Source: an uncultured Flavobacteriales bacterium
GTDB lineage: Bacteria; Bacteroidota; Bacteroidia; Flavobacteriales_D; Sanyastnellaceae
NCBI GenBank assembly: GCA_937967465.1
Contig: CALBSW010000158.1
Location: 1 to 24,084 of the forward strand
Length of the DNA: 24,084 nt
Direction of reading: 5' to 3'
A model generated the notes under the pieces. It ran no database searches and was not told the DNA's origin. It saw only the letters and a list, made by a program, of their open reading frames with translations. The position numbers and the translations under genes were made by a program. Shown here piece by piece: positions 8,062 through 15,156 of this stretch; the first letter of the stretch is position 1, and each line of letters starts with the position of its first letter.

Positions 8062-9015
8062 ATGGGCCGGACCGCGCACATCGGTGAGGAGCGCGTGGCG
8101 CAAATCCGGCGTTGGGCGGAGGAGCTCGGGTTTTCTGGCGTTGGATTTTCCAGAGCGGAACGGCTCGAGGCAGAAGAGCCGAGGTTGGCCGCGTGGCTTG
8201 CGGAAGAGCGTCACGGCCAGATGGGCTATCTCGAAAAGAACTTCGACAAGCGGTTGGACCCGCGCCTTCTGTTGCCCGGCACCAAGACGGTGATCAGCCT
8301 CTTGTTCAACCACTACACGGACGTTCGCCAGGAAGACCCCGAGGCGCCCAAGATTTCGACCTACGCGTATGGCGAAGACTACCACTTTGTGGTGAAGTGG
8401 AAGTTGAAGGAGCTCCTCAAGTGGATGCGCCGCGATTGGGGCGACATCGCGGGTCGGGTGTACGTGGACTCCGCGCCCATTCTGGAGCGGGCCTGGGCCG
8501 CCAAGTCGGGCTTGGGGTGGATTGGCAAGCATGGGTTGATGCTCAACAAGCAAGGAGGCAGTCACTTCTTTTTGGGCGAGATCCTCGTGGATTTGGATCT
8601 TCCGGCAGACGGACCGGTGACGGACCATTGCGGGACGTGTACCCGGTGCATTGACGTCTGTCCCACACAGGCCATCATTCGGCCGCAGGTGGTGGATGGG
8701 AGCAAGTGCATCAGCTACTTCACGATTGAGTTGCGCGATGCCTTGCCGGAGCCCATGGCGGGGTCGTTCGACAATTGGATGTTCGGCTGTGATCTCTGTC
8801 AGGAGGTGTGCCCCTGGAATCGGCATGCGACCCCCCATCAGGAGCCGGCATTTGAGCCCAAGCCCGAATTGCTCAGCATGACGCGGCAAGAGTGGGTGGA
8901 CCTCAAGGAGGACACTTTTGGAACGTTGTTTCGAAAGAGCCCGGTGCAGCGCACGGGCTACGTTGGCCTCAAGCGCAACATCGACTTCCTCGAGCGAAGT
9001 CGAAACAAGACGTGA
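8062..9015 (+). CDS. queG: Epoxyqueuosine reductase QueG
   Basis: QueG performs the last step of queuosine synthesis, reducing epoxyqueuosine to queuosine at tRNA position 34 with cobalamin and two [4Fe-4S] clusters. The 317-residue protein has the cobalamin-binding N-terminal domain and the conserved VDSAPILER motif; Asp136 corresponds to the proposed catalytic acid. GWIGKHGLMLNKQGGSHFFL follows. Cluster cysteines are visible in CGTCTRCIDVCP (Cys190, 193, 196, 200), Cys216 and CDLCQEVCPW (Cys243, 246, 250). The HEAT-like C-terminal extension of longer homologues is absent, which is common. The gene is five bases downstream of ruvB. Its TGA directly abuts the stop codon of trhO on the other strand. 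Confidence 0.96.
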   Translation: MGRTAHIGEERVAQIRRWAEELGFSGVGFSRAERLEAEEPRLAAWLAEERHGQMGYLEKNFDKRLDPRLLLPGTKTVISLLFNHYTDVRQEDPEAPKISTYAYGEDYHFVVKWKLKELLKWMRRDWGDIAGRVYVDSAPILERAWAAKSGLGWIGKHGLMLNKQGGSHFFLGEILVDLDLPADGPVTDHCGTCTRCIDVCPTQAIIRPQVVDGSKCISYFTIELRDALPEPMAGSFDNWMFGCDLCQEVCPWNRHATPHQEPAFEPKPELLSMTRQEWVDLKEDTFGTLFRKSPVQRTGYVGLKRNIDFLERSRNKT

Positions 9016-10047
9016 TCAGACGTCGGCTTGCCGGGCGGCATCCGGCGCGCGGAAGGTGCGCCGTTCTGGGCGGGTGCCCGATCGCCGGGCCTTCTGTTCA
9101 TCTGGGGGCAGGGCCACGAATTCCTTGCATTCCGGGCTGCAGGTGCCCGTCATCTGTTCCGCACAGGAGGGACATTGGACCATCAGCACGTTGCAGGCCG
9201 CATTGACACAATTCGTGACCGCATCGCAAGCGGTCCCGCAGTGGTGACAGGTGGCCACCACATCGTCCGAGACGCGTTCCGCCAAGCGCTCATCAAACAC
9301 GAAGTTGACCCCTCGGAAGCGGTTCTCGAGTCCCTGCTCCTTGACTTGACGAACGTATTCGATGATGCCCCCCTCCAATTGGTGGACGTTGGGGAACCCT
9401 TTGTGCTTGAGGTAGGCGCTGGCTTTCTCGCAGCGGATGCCGCCGGTGCAGTAGAGCACGATGTTTTGGTCCCGTTGGGCTTCGAGGAGGTCCTCGACCT
9501 CGCGGATTTCATCGCGGAAGGTCTCTGCGGCGGGCAAGATGGCGCCCTTGAAGTGGCCCACTTCGCTCTCGTAGTGGTTGCGCATGTCCACCACGACGGT
9601 GTCCGGGTCCTGGGCGAGGGTGTTGAACTCGGAGGCCGACACGTGGACCCCACAATCCGTCACGTCAAACGCGTCGTCATCGAGGCCATCTGCGACAATC
9701 TTGTCCCGGACCTTGATGATGAGTTTGAGGAAGCTCTTGTCGTCTCCTTCGATGGCGATGTTGAGGCGCACGCCGCGCAGCCAATCGATGTGGTCGAGCG
9801 TCGTGCGGAAGGCGTCCAGATTGTCCGTCGGCAGGCTGAGCTGGGCATTGATCCCTTCACCACTCACGTAAATGCGTCCGAGGACGCCCAAAGGCTGCCA
9901 CACTGAGAAGAGGTGGTCCCGAAAGAAGTCGGGGTTGGCGACATGCCCGTAGCGGTACAGACTCAATGTGGTCCGCGCACGGCCGTCCCGCTCCAGCTTT
10001 TGCTCGAGGGAGGTTCGGTCCAATCGGTTGTGCAGGATGCTTTCCAC
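9016..10047 (-). CDS. trhO: tRNA uridine(34) hydroxylase TrhO (rhodanese-like, UPF0176)
   Basis: TrhO uses O2 to hydroxylate uridine 34 of certain tRNAs, giving 5-hydroxyuridine. The 343-residue protein has an N-terminal acylphosphatase-like domain with GRIYVSGEGINAQLSLP, then a rhodanese domain with the active loop CTGGIRCEKAS (Cys200, second Cys206). A C-terminal cysteine-rich segment at residues 267-307 has nine Cys and probably binds metal. The start is GTG at 10047: no in-frame ATG lies upstream within the open frame or near the N-terminus, and the sequence from this codon matches the usual family start. A TATTTTTG element lies five bases upstream, so the mRNA may be leaderless. It converges exactly on queG. 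It may be read from its own promoter. Confidence 0.93.
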   Translation of the reverse strand: MESILHNRLDRTSLEQKLERDGRARTTLSLYRYGHVANPDFFRDHLFSVWQPLGVLGRIYVSGEGINAQLSLPTDNLDAFRTTLDHIDWLRGVRLNIAIEGDDKSFLKLIIKVRDKIVADGLDDDAFDVTDCGVHVSASEFNTLAQDPDTVVVDMRNHYESEVGHFKGAILPAAETFRDEIREVEDLLEAQRDQNIVLYCTGGIRCEKASAYLKHKGFPNVHQLEGGIIEYVRQVKEQGLENRFRGVNFVFDERLAERVSDDVVATCHHCGTACDAVTNCVNAACNVLMVQCPSCAEQMTGTCSPECKEFVALPPDEQKARRSGTRPERRTFRAPDAARQADV

Positions 10048-10052
10048 AGCGG

Positions 10053-10060
10053 CAAAAATA
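10053..10060 (-). promoter_or_regulatory. Possible -7 promoter element for trhO
   Basis: On the minus strand this reads TATTTTTG, a perfect match to the Bacteroidota -7 consensus TAnnTTTG. It lies only five bases before the GTG start of trhO. No clear TTG (-33) is found at the usual spacing, so the assignment rests on one box. If correct, transcription would start at or next to the start codon. Confidence 0.35.
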
Positions 10061-10115
10061 CGGCGGTCATCCGCGAACCGGAGGATGTCCTGTGGGGTTC
10101 GTTGGCGATTCGGGC

Positions 10116-10146
10116 TTGCGGTGGACCCTGATTTCGGATATTTTCG
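10116..10146 (+). promoter_or_regulatory. Bacteroidota-type promoter for the 65-residue protein gene
   Basis: TTG at 10116-10118 and TATTTTCG at 10139-10146 are separated by 20 bases, which fits the Bacteroidota TTG/TAnnTTTG promoter with one mismatch in the -7 box. A leader of roughly 30 bases rich in A, T and C would precede the ATG at 10184. It lies in the divergent intergenic region shared with trhO. Confidence 0.5.
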
Positions 10147-10183
10147 CTCGGCTTCGGCACATCAAACGCATTCACATCATTCA

Positions 10184-10381
10184 ATGAAAATGTTGGAATA
10201 CTGCCAGCGCATTCTGGCGAAGGTCAGCTTTGACCGTCATCTCTTTTCGAAGGAACTCACCAAGAGCATCCAGCGCCTCGAGCGGCAGGAATTGCCCAAG
10301 TTGAGACAGTGGTGCATCGAGCAATTCGGCACCCGTTACGGCGACGTCATCGCCGTGGCCTTTCCACCTCAGATCGCCTGA
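10184..10381 (+). CDS. Small conserved hypothetical protein (65 aa)
   Basis: A 65-residue, mostly helical cytosolic protein beginning MKMLEYCQRILAKVSFD and containing two helices rich in Lys, Arg, Glu and Leu. It has no signal peptide or membrane segment. The pattern of an opening amphipathic helix, FDRHLFSKELTKSI and then LRQWCIEQFG resembles small uncharacterised proteins I recall from Bacteroidota, but no function is known to me. The gene is supported by a promoter-like TTG/TATTTTCG pair upstream and a strong terminator immediately downstream, so it is probably a monocistronic real gene. The frame is also open further upstream, but the ATG at 10184 is the only start that fits the promoter. 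Confidence 0.75.
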   Translation: MKMLEYCQRILAKVSFDRHLFSKELTKSIQRLERQELPKLRQWCIEQFGTRYGDVIAVAFPPQIA

Positions 10382-10397
10382 GGTTGGTTCCAGACCT

Positions 10398-10440
10398 ACA
10401 AAAACGACCCGGAGCTCTTCAGCTACCGGGTCGTTTTGTT
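10398..10440. terminator. Bidirectional intrinsic terminator
   Basis: AAAACGACCCGG (10401-10412) pairs perfectly with CCGGGTCGTTTT (10426-10437), a 12-bp stem. The loop can add a small AGCT/AGCT stem. An A-run on the left and a T-run on the right make it work on both strands. It serves the 65-residue protein gene on + and the DUF3299-like gene ending at 10458 on -. Confidence 0.9.
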
Positions 10441-10457
10441 CAGGGGTCATCTGGCGG

Positions 10458-11030
10458 TCAGAGCGGGTGTTCTTCCGCTCCCTCCAGGATGTAGTTCATC
10501 TGGTAGACGTCATCGGCGTTGAGCCGCACATTGCCGTGAAAGGTCAAGCGCTCGTCGGTCTGGTAGGCGCGATGGTCGCCATCGGCGAACCGGAGGTCGA
10601 TGACGCTTTCCGGCCCAGCTCCTCCGCAGAAAAAGCAATTCGCGAAGGGGTAACGCGACAGCACATAGAAGTCTTCGTCGAGGTCCACGGGAATCACATA
10701 GCCCGTGATGTACACGTCTTGTCCTTCGGCGGCCATGACTTGCGGGCCGAAGATGGGTTTCCAGTAATAGCTGTCCAGCTCTTCGAGGTACACATCCTTG
10801 AAGTCCACGTCGGCCAATTCAGCCCAGGTCAGCTCGCGGAAATCCCGTTCGGACGCCACGTCGACTGGCGCGGGGAGCGCTGGGGGTGTCGGCTGTGCGG
10901 CGCGGGCCGTTCCAATGGCGACCATGTCGGGCGCGGTGTCGGCCGGGTGGCAATACGAGCTCAGGTCCATGGCGGCCAAGGCGACCACGCCAAGGGCGAT
11001 GTAGAGAACGCGTTGCAGGGATGGGGTCAT
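10458..11030 (-). CDS. DUF3299-like membrane-anchored/periplasmic protein with CxxC
   Basis: A 190-residue exported or membrane-anchored protein. Residues 8-21 form a hydrophobic signal or anchor, followed by a Pro/Ala-rich linker to about residue 58. The folded part has TWAELADVDF, then DVYITGYVIPVDLDEDFYVLS and NCFFCGGAGPESVIDL, with a Cys132-x-x-Cys135 pair. The GYVIP(V)...FYVLS...C pattern resembles DUF3299 proteins, which are predicted periplasmic proteins often encoded beside ABC transporter genes. Here it is the third gene after an ABC ATPase and an FtsX-type permease, starting 32 bases beyond the permease stop. The CxxC could bind metal or be redox-active. That is inference: no enzymatic role is established. 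A bidirectional terminator follows. Confidence 0.7.
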   Translation of the reverse strand: MTPSLQRVLYIALGVVALAAMDLSSYCHPADTAPDMVAIGTARAAQPTPPALPAPVDVASERDFRELTWAELADVDFKDVYLEELDSYYWKPIFGPQVMAAEGQDVYITGYVIPVDLDEDFYVLSRYPFANCFFCGGAGPESVIDLRFADGDHRAYQTDERLTFHGNVRLNADDVYQMNYILEGAEEHPL

Positions 11031-11062
11031 GCGGTGAAATTACGTCCGGAGTGGGCCAGTCG

Positions 11063-12235
11063 TCAACGGCCCTGCCCCAACGTATTCGAAATGTCGATGC
11101 GGAGGGCGGAGCGGGCGGGCAGCCCTGCGGCCACCGCGCCGACCACGAAGGCGGCCAGAATCAGGTAAAGCTCTCCTTCCACTGGAGCCAGTTGGGTGAC
11201 ATCGTAGTGGAAGCGTTCGGCGAGGATCTGTCCCATCAGGACGACCCCCATCCGGCTCAGGACAAGGCCACAGGCGATGCCCGCCAGGGTCATCCAGAGC
11301 CCTTCGAGGAGGACCAAGCTGAACAGTTGTCGGGGGGTGGCGCCCATGGTGCGCATCAAGGCCAATTCGTATTTCCGGTCCCGAAGCGAGGACAGGAGGG
11401 CGATGAAGACACTGACGAAAGACAGGCCCATGATCAGCATGGCCACGGCGCGCAGGGTGCGCAGTCCAATGCCGAATTGTTGGGTCAGCCGGTTCATTTC
11501 GATGGCCGGAAGCGCCACTTGCATGGGCGTGTCGCGCAGCAAATTGGGCAGGGTCAAGATGGCCAGCGGGTTCTTTTTCTTCAGCAGAACCGCCGTGATT
11601 TCCTGATCGGCACCTTCCACTGCTTCGTGTACGCCCCAGACGGATTCAATGGGGGTCAGCAACAGCTGGTCGATCACGGCCCCCGTCGTTTCGAAGACGC
11701 CGACGACCGTGTAGGCCTTGTCCCGGTGCACATCCGTGCCGTCGGTGAGCCCGTGGGCGCTGTAGAACGTGTCGCCGATGGCAAGGCCGGTGTTGGCCGC
11801 CACCTCGGCGCCAATGACCACCTCAAATGGGGCATCGAACATCCGGCCTTCACTGACTTCTGCTCCATAATGGGCCGGGTAGCTGGGCTCCGTTCCCACA
11901 ATGCGGAAGAGTTCATAGTTGTCTCCATACGCCAACGGGATGGCCTCGGAGATGTACGGATGGCGCATGACTTTGCGCGCCTCGGCGAGGGGGATGTTGC
12001 CGGTGGGAACATCCACGTGGTACACGTTGGCGAGGATGAGTTGCAGCGGGCTGCCCTTCGCACCCAGCACGAGGTCGATGTCCTTGATGTTGCGGTCGAG
12101 GTCCTCCGTGAGGCTGCGCTGCATGAGCAGCATCAGGCTGATGATGCCGACGCCAAAGGCGAGCAGCAGAACGCTGAGCCCCGTTTCCAGGGGCCGGTCC
12201 ATGACATTGCGGCGGGCGAGGCGTGCGGGCTTCAT
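11063..12235 (-). CDS. ABC transporter permease, FtsX/MacB (LolE-like) family
   Basis: A 390-residue permease with the MacB/FtsX topology: one N-terminal membrane segment (about residues 18-40), a large extracytoplasmic domain to about residue 255, and three C-terminal segments (about 263-282, 308-330 and 356-373). The coupling-helix motif RDRKYELALMRTMGATPRQ after segment 2 is characteristic of the FtsX domain. Such transporters act mechanically on periplasmic or outer-leaflet substrates (lipoproteins, antibiotics, metals) rather than moving solute across the membrane. The ATG overlaps the stop of the ATPase gene as ATGA, so the two are coupled. The neighbouring DUF3299-like gene suggests a substrate-handling partner. 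The specific substrate cannot be read from sequence. Confidence 0.88.
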   Translation of the reverse strand: MKPARLARRNVMDRPLETGLSVLLLAFGVGIISLMLLMQRSLTEDLDRNIKDIDLVLGAKGSPLQLILANVYHVDVPTGNIPLAEARKVMRHPYISEAIPLAYGDNYELFRIVGTEPSYPAHYGAEVSEGRMFDAPFEVVIGAEVAANTGLAIGDTFYSAHGLTDGTDVHRDKAYTVVGVFETTGAVIDQLLLTPIESVWGVHEAVEGADQEITAVLLKKKNPLAILTLPNLLRDTPMQVALPAIEMNRLTQQFGIGLRTLRAVAMLIMGLSFVSVFIALLSSLRDRKYELALMRTMGATPRQLFSLVLLEGLWMTLAGIACGLVLSRMGVVLMGQILAERFHYDVTQLAPVEGELYLILAAFVVGAVAAGLPARSALRIDISNTLGQGR

Positions 12236-12882
12236 GCGATGGAGGGATGGGGGGTCAATTCCACGCGGTCGGCCATCCGGTCCTTGAGCCGTTGGTCGTG
12301 GGTGACCACGAGCAGGGCGGCCCCGGTTTCGGCTGCATGCTGGCGGAGCAGGTCGAGGACCGCGTCCGTGTTGGAGTCGTCCAATGCGCTGGTCGGTTCG
12401 TCGGCGAGGATGAGCCCGGGTGAATGGACCACGGCGCGGGCAATGGACGCCCGCTGCTGTTCGCCGACCGACAATGCGTCGACGCGCGCCTGTAGTTTGT
12501 GTCCGAGGCCGAGTCCGGTGAGCAGGGCCTGAATCCGGTCGGGATCTGGTGCCAGTCCGGCCAGGCTGCGGGCCAAGGCGAGGTTTTCAGACACGGTCAA
12601 GCTCCGCACGAAGTGGGCCGTTTGGAAGACGATGCCCAGCTCCCGGCCGCGCACCCGGTCGCGTTCCGTGGCGGTCAAGGTGCTGAACGGCGCATCCGCG
12701 AGTTCGACCGCCCCTTCCGTCGGGGTGCGCATGCCGGCCACCAAATGGAGAAGGGTGGTCTTGCCCGTTCCCGAGGCCCCCAGCAGGAGCAGCTCCTTGC
12801 CGCGGTCGATCGCGAGGTCCGGAAAGGCCATCAGCGGACCCGAATCGGCATAGCGGTATTTCAATCCGTGCGTCTGAAGCAT
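12232..12882 (-). CDS. ABC transporter ATP-binding protein (LolD/MacB-type)
   Basis: A 216-residue ATPase subunit that pairs with the FtsX-type permease downstream. All nucleotide-binding motifs are present: Walker A GASGTGKTT (35-43), Q-loop Gln87, signature LSVGEQQR (137-144), Walker B LILADEP (157-163), D-loop SALDD and H-loop His195. The frame stays open far upstream, but the ATG at 12882 gives the standard family N-terminus (MLQTHGLKYRY) and avoids overlap with the divergent gene at 12925. An in-frame alternative ATG lies at 12915. The stop overlaps the permease start (ATGA). Closest in style to LolD/MacB ATPases; the substrate is unknown. Confidence 0.92.
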   Translation of the reverse strand: MLQTHGLKYRYADSGPLMAFPDLAIDRGKELLLLGASGTGKTTLLHLVAGMRTPTEGAVELADAPFSTLTATERDRVRGRELGIVFQTAHFVRSLTVSENLALARSLAGLAPDPDRIQALLTGLGLGHKLQARVDALSVGEQQRASIARAVVHSPGLILADEPTSALDDSNTDAVLDLLRQHAAETGAALLVVTHDQRLKDRMADRVELTPHPSIA

Positions 12883-12924
12883 GACGCCGGAAGTTACAAT
12901 GCCGCCGACCCTCATCTTTGCGCC

Positions 12925-13314
12925 ATGTCCTTTACCCAGCGGTTGTGGCGGTACATGATCGGTGTCTTCCTCGGCACCCTGCTCGCCTTCTTCTTTTTCG
13001 GGACCCGTTCCTGCACCAATTGGCTGCCGAACAAGCAGGTCCGTCAGTTTCTGGGAGAGCCCGGACTCATGGGCGATGAGCGCACCCGATGCTGGATGCG
13101 CTGCGGCGAGATCGACATGGCTGCCCTCCGCATTTTGTTGGAAGAGGGCGACATCGAATACGGTGACAGCGATGTCCGCAATGAGGAAGGCACGGGCAAA
13201 TTCTACCGCATCGCCGGTGAATCGGTGGCGGCGGAATTCGTGGTGACCGATTCGACCACTTTGGTGCGCGCCCTCCAATGGGACGCCCCCCCGGCCGATT
13301 GCGACTGCGACTGA
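12925..13314 (+). CDS. Membrane-anchored DUF4258-type small protein
   Basis: A 129-residue protein with an N-terminal membrane anchor (about residues 9-26, MIGVFLGTLLAFFFFG) and a small soluble domain. Residues from RCWMRCGEIDMAALRILLEEG to FYRIAGE and the following beta-strands resemble the DUF4258 fold found in many small Bacteroidota proteins, with helix, strand and FYxIxGE order. Cysteines flank the domain (RSC, RCWMRC, and CDCD at the end). Function is unknown. It diverges from the ABC operon with about 40 bases between starts. It converges on the proline dehydrogenase gene with only four bases between stop codons. A TTTG-containing box (CATCTTTG) lies four bases before the ATG and may be a promoter element. 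Confidence 0.75.
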   Translation: MSFTQRLWRYMIGVFLGTLLAFFFFGTRSCTNWLPNKQVRQFLGEPGLMGDERTRCWMRCGEIDMAALRILLEEGDIEYGDSDVRNEEGTGKFYRIAGESVAAEFVVTDSTTLVRALQWDAPPADCDCD

Positions 13315-13318
13315 AGGT

Positions 13319-14521
13319 TCAGTTCGTCCGGCGGCGTCGGAGCTCGGTTCGGATCAAGCTGAGCTCCCGTGAGGTTTGGCCGCCCACGGAGGTGTTCTCT
13401 TCCGCCCGGCGGATGAGATAGGGGATGGCTTCGCGCAGCGGCCCATAGGGCACGTATTTGGCCGAAGTGTAGCCGTGGTGGGCCAGGTTGAAACTCAGGT
13501 TGTCACTCATGCCGAGCAATTGGGCAAACGACACCCTGGGGTCGTCTGGTGACAGCCCCGCAGCCAACATTCCTTCCGCAAGGCGTGCGGTGCTGGCTTC
13601 GTTGTGCGTGCCACACACGATGTGCAGGTGGTCGAGGTGGGCCAATGCGAAATCGAGGGCGGCATCAAAGTCGCGGTCCGTGGCGGCCTTGTCCGGTTGG
13701 ATGGGGGAGGGACGTCCTTCGGCTTCGGCACGTTCGCGCTCTTTTTCCATGTAGGCTCCCCGGACCAGCTTGACGCCGGCGACCCAACCTTCCTCAGTGG
13801 CGCGTTCGGTGATGCGCTGGATGTAGGCCAGCCTGTCGTGGCGGTAGAGTTGGGCGGTGGTGAATACCGTGGCTTCGGAACGATTGTGCGTCCGCATCTG
13901 GGCTTCGGCGAGTTCGTCGATGGCGTCTTGCAGCCACGTCTCCTCGGCGTCGATCATGATGCGAACGCCACGCTGAGCGGCTTCGGCGCACAATTGGGAC
14001 ACGCGGTCTTCCACCCGCTGCCAAGCCGTTCTGGACGCGTCACCCCAGGAAGCGCGCTGGGGCCATGCTTCGAGCAAGTCGTTGTCCGACAAGGCGCTGA
14101 CCTTGAAGACCGCGAAGGCAAAGCGGGCGTCCCCTTCAGCTTCGCGGATGGTCGCCAGAATCTCATCGCGTGCGGCGTCCAGAGCGGCTTCACCAGTTTG
14201 ACCCTCCGCACTGTAGTCGAGGATGGTCCGGACACGCCCTTCATGGAGACGCTGCGCCGTGGAGCGGCTTTCCACGATGGTCTCGCCGCCACAGAAATAA
14301 TCGAAGACCGGACGGAGGGCCCATCCAATGGGCAGACGCAAGGCGACGGCGGCGGAGATGACACGGGATCCCAAGCGCACGAGCCAAGGCGCACCGATCA
14401 GGCCAAACATCCACTGTGCGCGGCGCAATTCCCCGGTGGTCCGCTGGGCAAAGGCCACGGCGGTGTCGTCAAATCGCATCGGAGCGCGATGCGTCGTCGG
14501 TGGGGGGGGTGCTGGGTTCAT
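13319..14521 (-). CDS. Proline dehydrogenase
   Basis: A monofunctional FAD-dependent proline dehydrogenase of 400 residues, which oxidises proline to pyrroline-5-carboxylate and passes electrons to the quinone pool. The TIM-barrel signatures are IMIDAEETWLQ, AGVKLVRGAYMEKERERA, HIVCGTHNEAS, AQLLGMSDNLSF and the C-terminal YVPYGPLREAIPYLIRRAEEN. The two arginines in RRAEEN (371, 372) correspond to proline carboxylate ligands in PutA. The start at ATG 14521 includes a short Pro-rich extension; an ATG at 14479 would give the more usual MRFDDTAVAFA opening and cannot be excluded. A TATCTTG element sits 13 bases upstream of 14521. The P5C dehydrogenase partner is not in this window. Confidence 0.92.
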   Translation of the reverse strand: MNPAPPPPTTHRAPMRFDDTAVAFAQRTTGELRRAQWMFGLIGAPWLVRLGSRVISAAVALRLPIGWALRPVFDYFCGGETIVESRSTAQRLHEGRVRTILDYSAEGQTGEAALDAARDEILATIREAEGDARFAFAVFKVSALSDNDLLEAWPQRASWGDASRTAWQRVEDRVSQLCAEAAQRGVRIMIDAEETWLQDAIDELAEAQMRTHNRSEATVFTTAQLYRHDRLAYIQRITERATEEGWVAGVKLVRGAYMEKERERAEAEGRPSPIQPDKAATDRDFDAALDFALAHLDHLHIVCGTHNEASTARLAEGMLAAGLSPDDPRVSFAQLLGMSDNLSFNLAHHGYTSAKYVPYGPLREAIPYLIRRAEENTSVGGQTSRELSLIRTELRRRRTN

Positions 14522-14590
14522 TTCCACGGCGGGCGCAAGATACCGATGACGCGCATGTGAGTGATGCCGAAGGGAAAGAAGAAGGGGTGC

Positions 14591-14803
14591 TGACGATTGT
14601 CATCGGCGGGGCTGTGCGGGGTCAGTTCAGCGGCCCAGTCCCCCCGCCATGTTTGCTCTGTCAACGAACAACAACACACACAAAATCTACTTCACCATGA
14701 ACAAGTTTCTTTCCCTCCTCGCTGCCGCTTTCGTCTTCACCGCAGCCTCCGCTTCCGCCAGCACCACCACCCTGGCCAATGACAACCTCAATGATGTCGT
14801 CAC
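14591..14803 (+). repeat. Inverted repeat copy A: promoter, leader and signal-peptide region
   Basis: These 213 bases recur on the opposite strand at 17277-17487. The first 85 bases (14591-14675), all non-coding, differ at only two positions. The rest of the leader differs by small indels. The first 107 coding bases differ at 13 positions, and after codon 36 similarity falls sharply. The repeat begins with TGAC-GATT-GTCA, an inverted-repeat motif (14591-14602). It carries the promoter-like TTC/CATGTTTG pair and the signal peptide of a small secreted protein. Confidence 0.9.
14626..14655 (+). promoter_or_regulatory. Putative promoter of small secreted protein A
   Basis: TTC at 14626-14628 and CATGTTTG at 14648-14655, spaced by 19 bases, resemble the Bacteroidota TTG/TAnnTTTG promoter with one mismatch in each box. 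Both boxes and the spacing are conserved exactly in copy B. An A/C-rich, unstructured leader of about 40 bases precedes the ATG at 14697, as in well-expressed Bacteroidota genes. Confidence 0.5.
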
Positions 14804-15014
14804 GACCCAGACCCTCGGGCAGAGCGTGACCATGTATGTCGCCATTGAAAAGCCCAATGGAGAGGTCGCCACCCTGACCGCACGCTACGGCAGCATGGCC
14901 CAGGCCTTGGTCGGGTACCACCAGTTCATCGTCACGATGCCACTGGGATCCAAGGTGCTCGCGGCCGACTTCACCGACCAGAACGGACGGGTCATCTTCT
15001 CCGCCACCGTTTGA
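14697..15014 (+). CDS. Small secreted protein, paralogue A (105 aa)
   Basis: A 105-residue exported protein of unknown function. Residues 1 to about 21 are a typical signal peptide (MNKFLSLLAAAFVFTAASAS) and the mature part is about 84 residues of beta-rich sequence. It is paralogous to the protein encoded on the minus strand at 17066-17383. The two share the same length, a nearly identical signal peptide, and a C-terminal motif: YHQFIVTMPLGSKVLAADF and then DQNGRVIFS here, YQAFVFELPDGSEVVRAEI and then DSNGRVILS there. The N-terminal half of the mature domain is diverged. No cysteine or lipobox is present, so it should be free periplasmic or secreted. The gene has its own promoter-like region and a strong terminator at 15065. 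Confidence 0.85.
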   Translation: MNKFLSLLAAAFVFTAASASASTTTLANDNLNDVVTTQTLGQSVTMYVAIEKPNGEVATLTARYGSMAQALVGYHQFIVTMPLGSKVLAADFTDQNGRVIFSATV

Positions 15015-15064
15015 GATCATGGATCCACCTGAACGCGCAGCCTGATGCTGCACTTGAACCGAAG

Positions 15065-15101
15065 TGGGGCGCATCCAATGTGGGTGCGCCCCATTTGTTT
15101 G
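15065..15101 (+). terminator. Intrinsic terminator after small secreted protein A
   Basis: TGGGGCGCATCC (15065-15076) pairs with GGGTGCGCCCCA (15082-15093) in a 12-bp stem with one G-U pair and a five-base loop. ATTTGTTTG-type T-rich sequence follows. It lies 50 bases after the stop of the small secreted protein gene and ahead of the dipeptidase gene. Confidence 0.85.
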
Positions 15102-15156
15102 TGGGCTTTGTGAACCGGGCGTTGCCCAGCCGTCATCCCCTTGCGACCTTGCAGGC

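Noticed and set aside
10886..12532. Plus-strand open frame of 548 codons across the ABC permease
   Set aside because: Antisense to an FtsX-type permease and an ATPase with complete motifs; composition is that of a shadow frame.
12883..13278. N-terminal extension of the ABC ATPase frame
   Set aside because: It runs through the divergent DUF4258-type gene and has no ABC homology; the start at 12882 gives the standard N-terminus.
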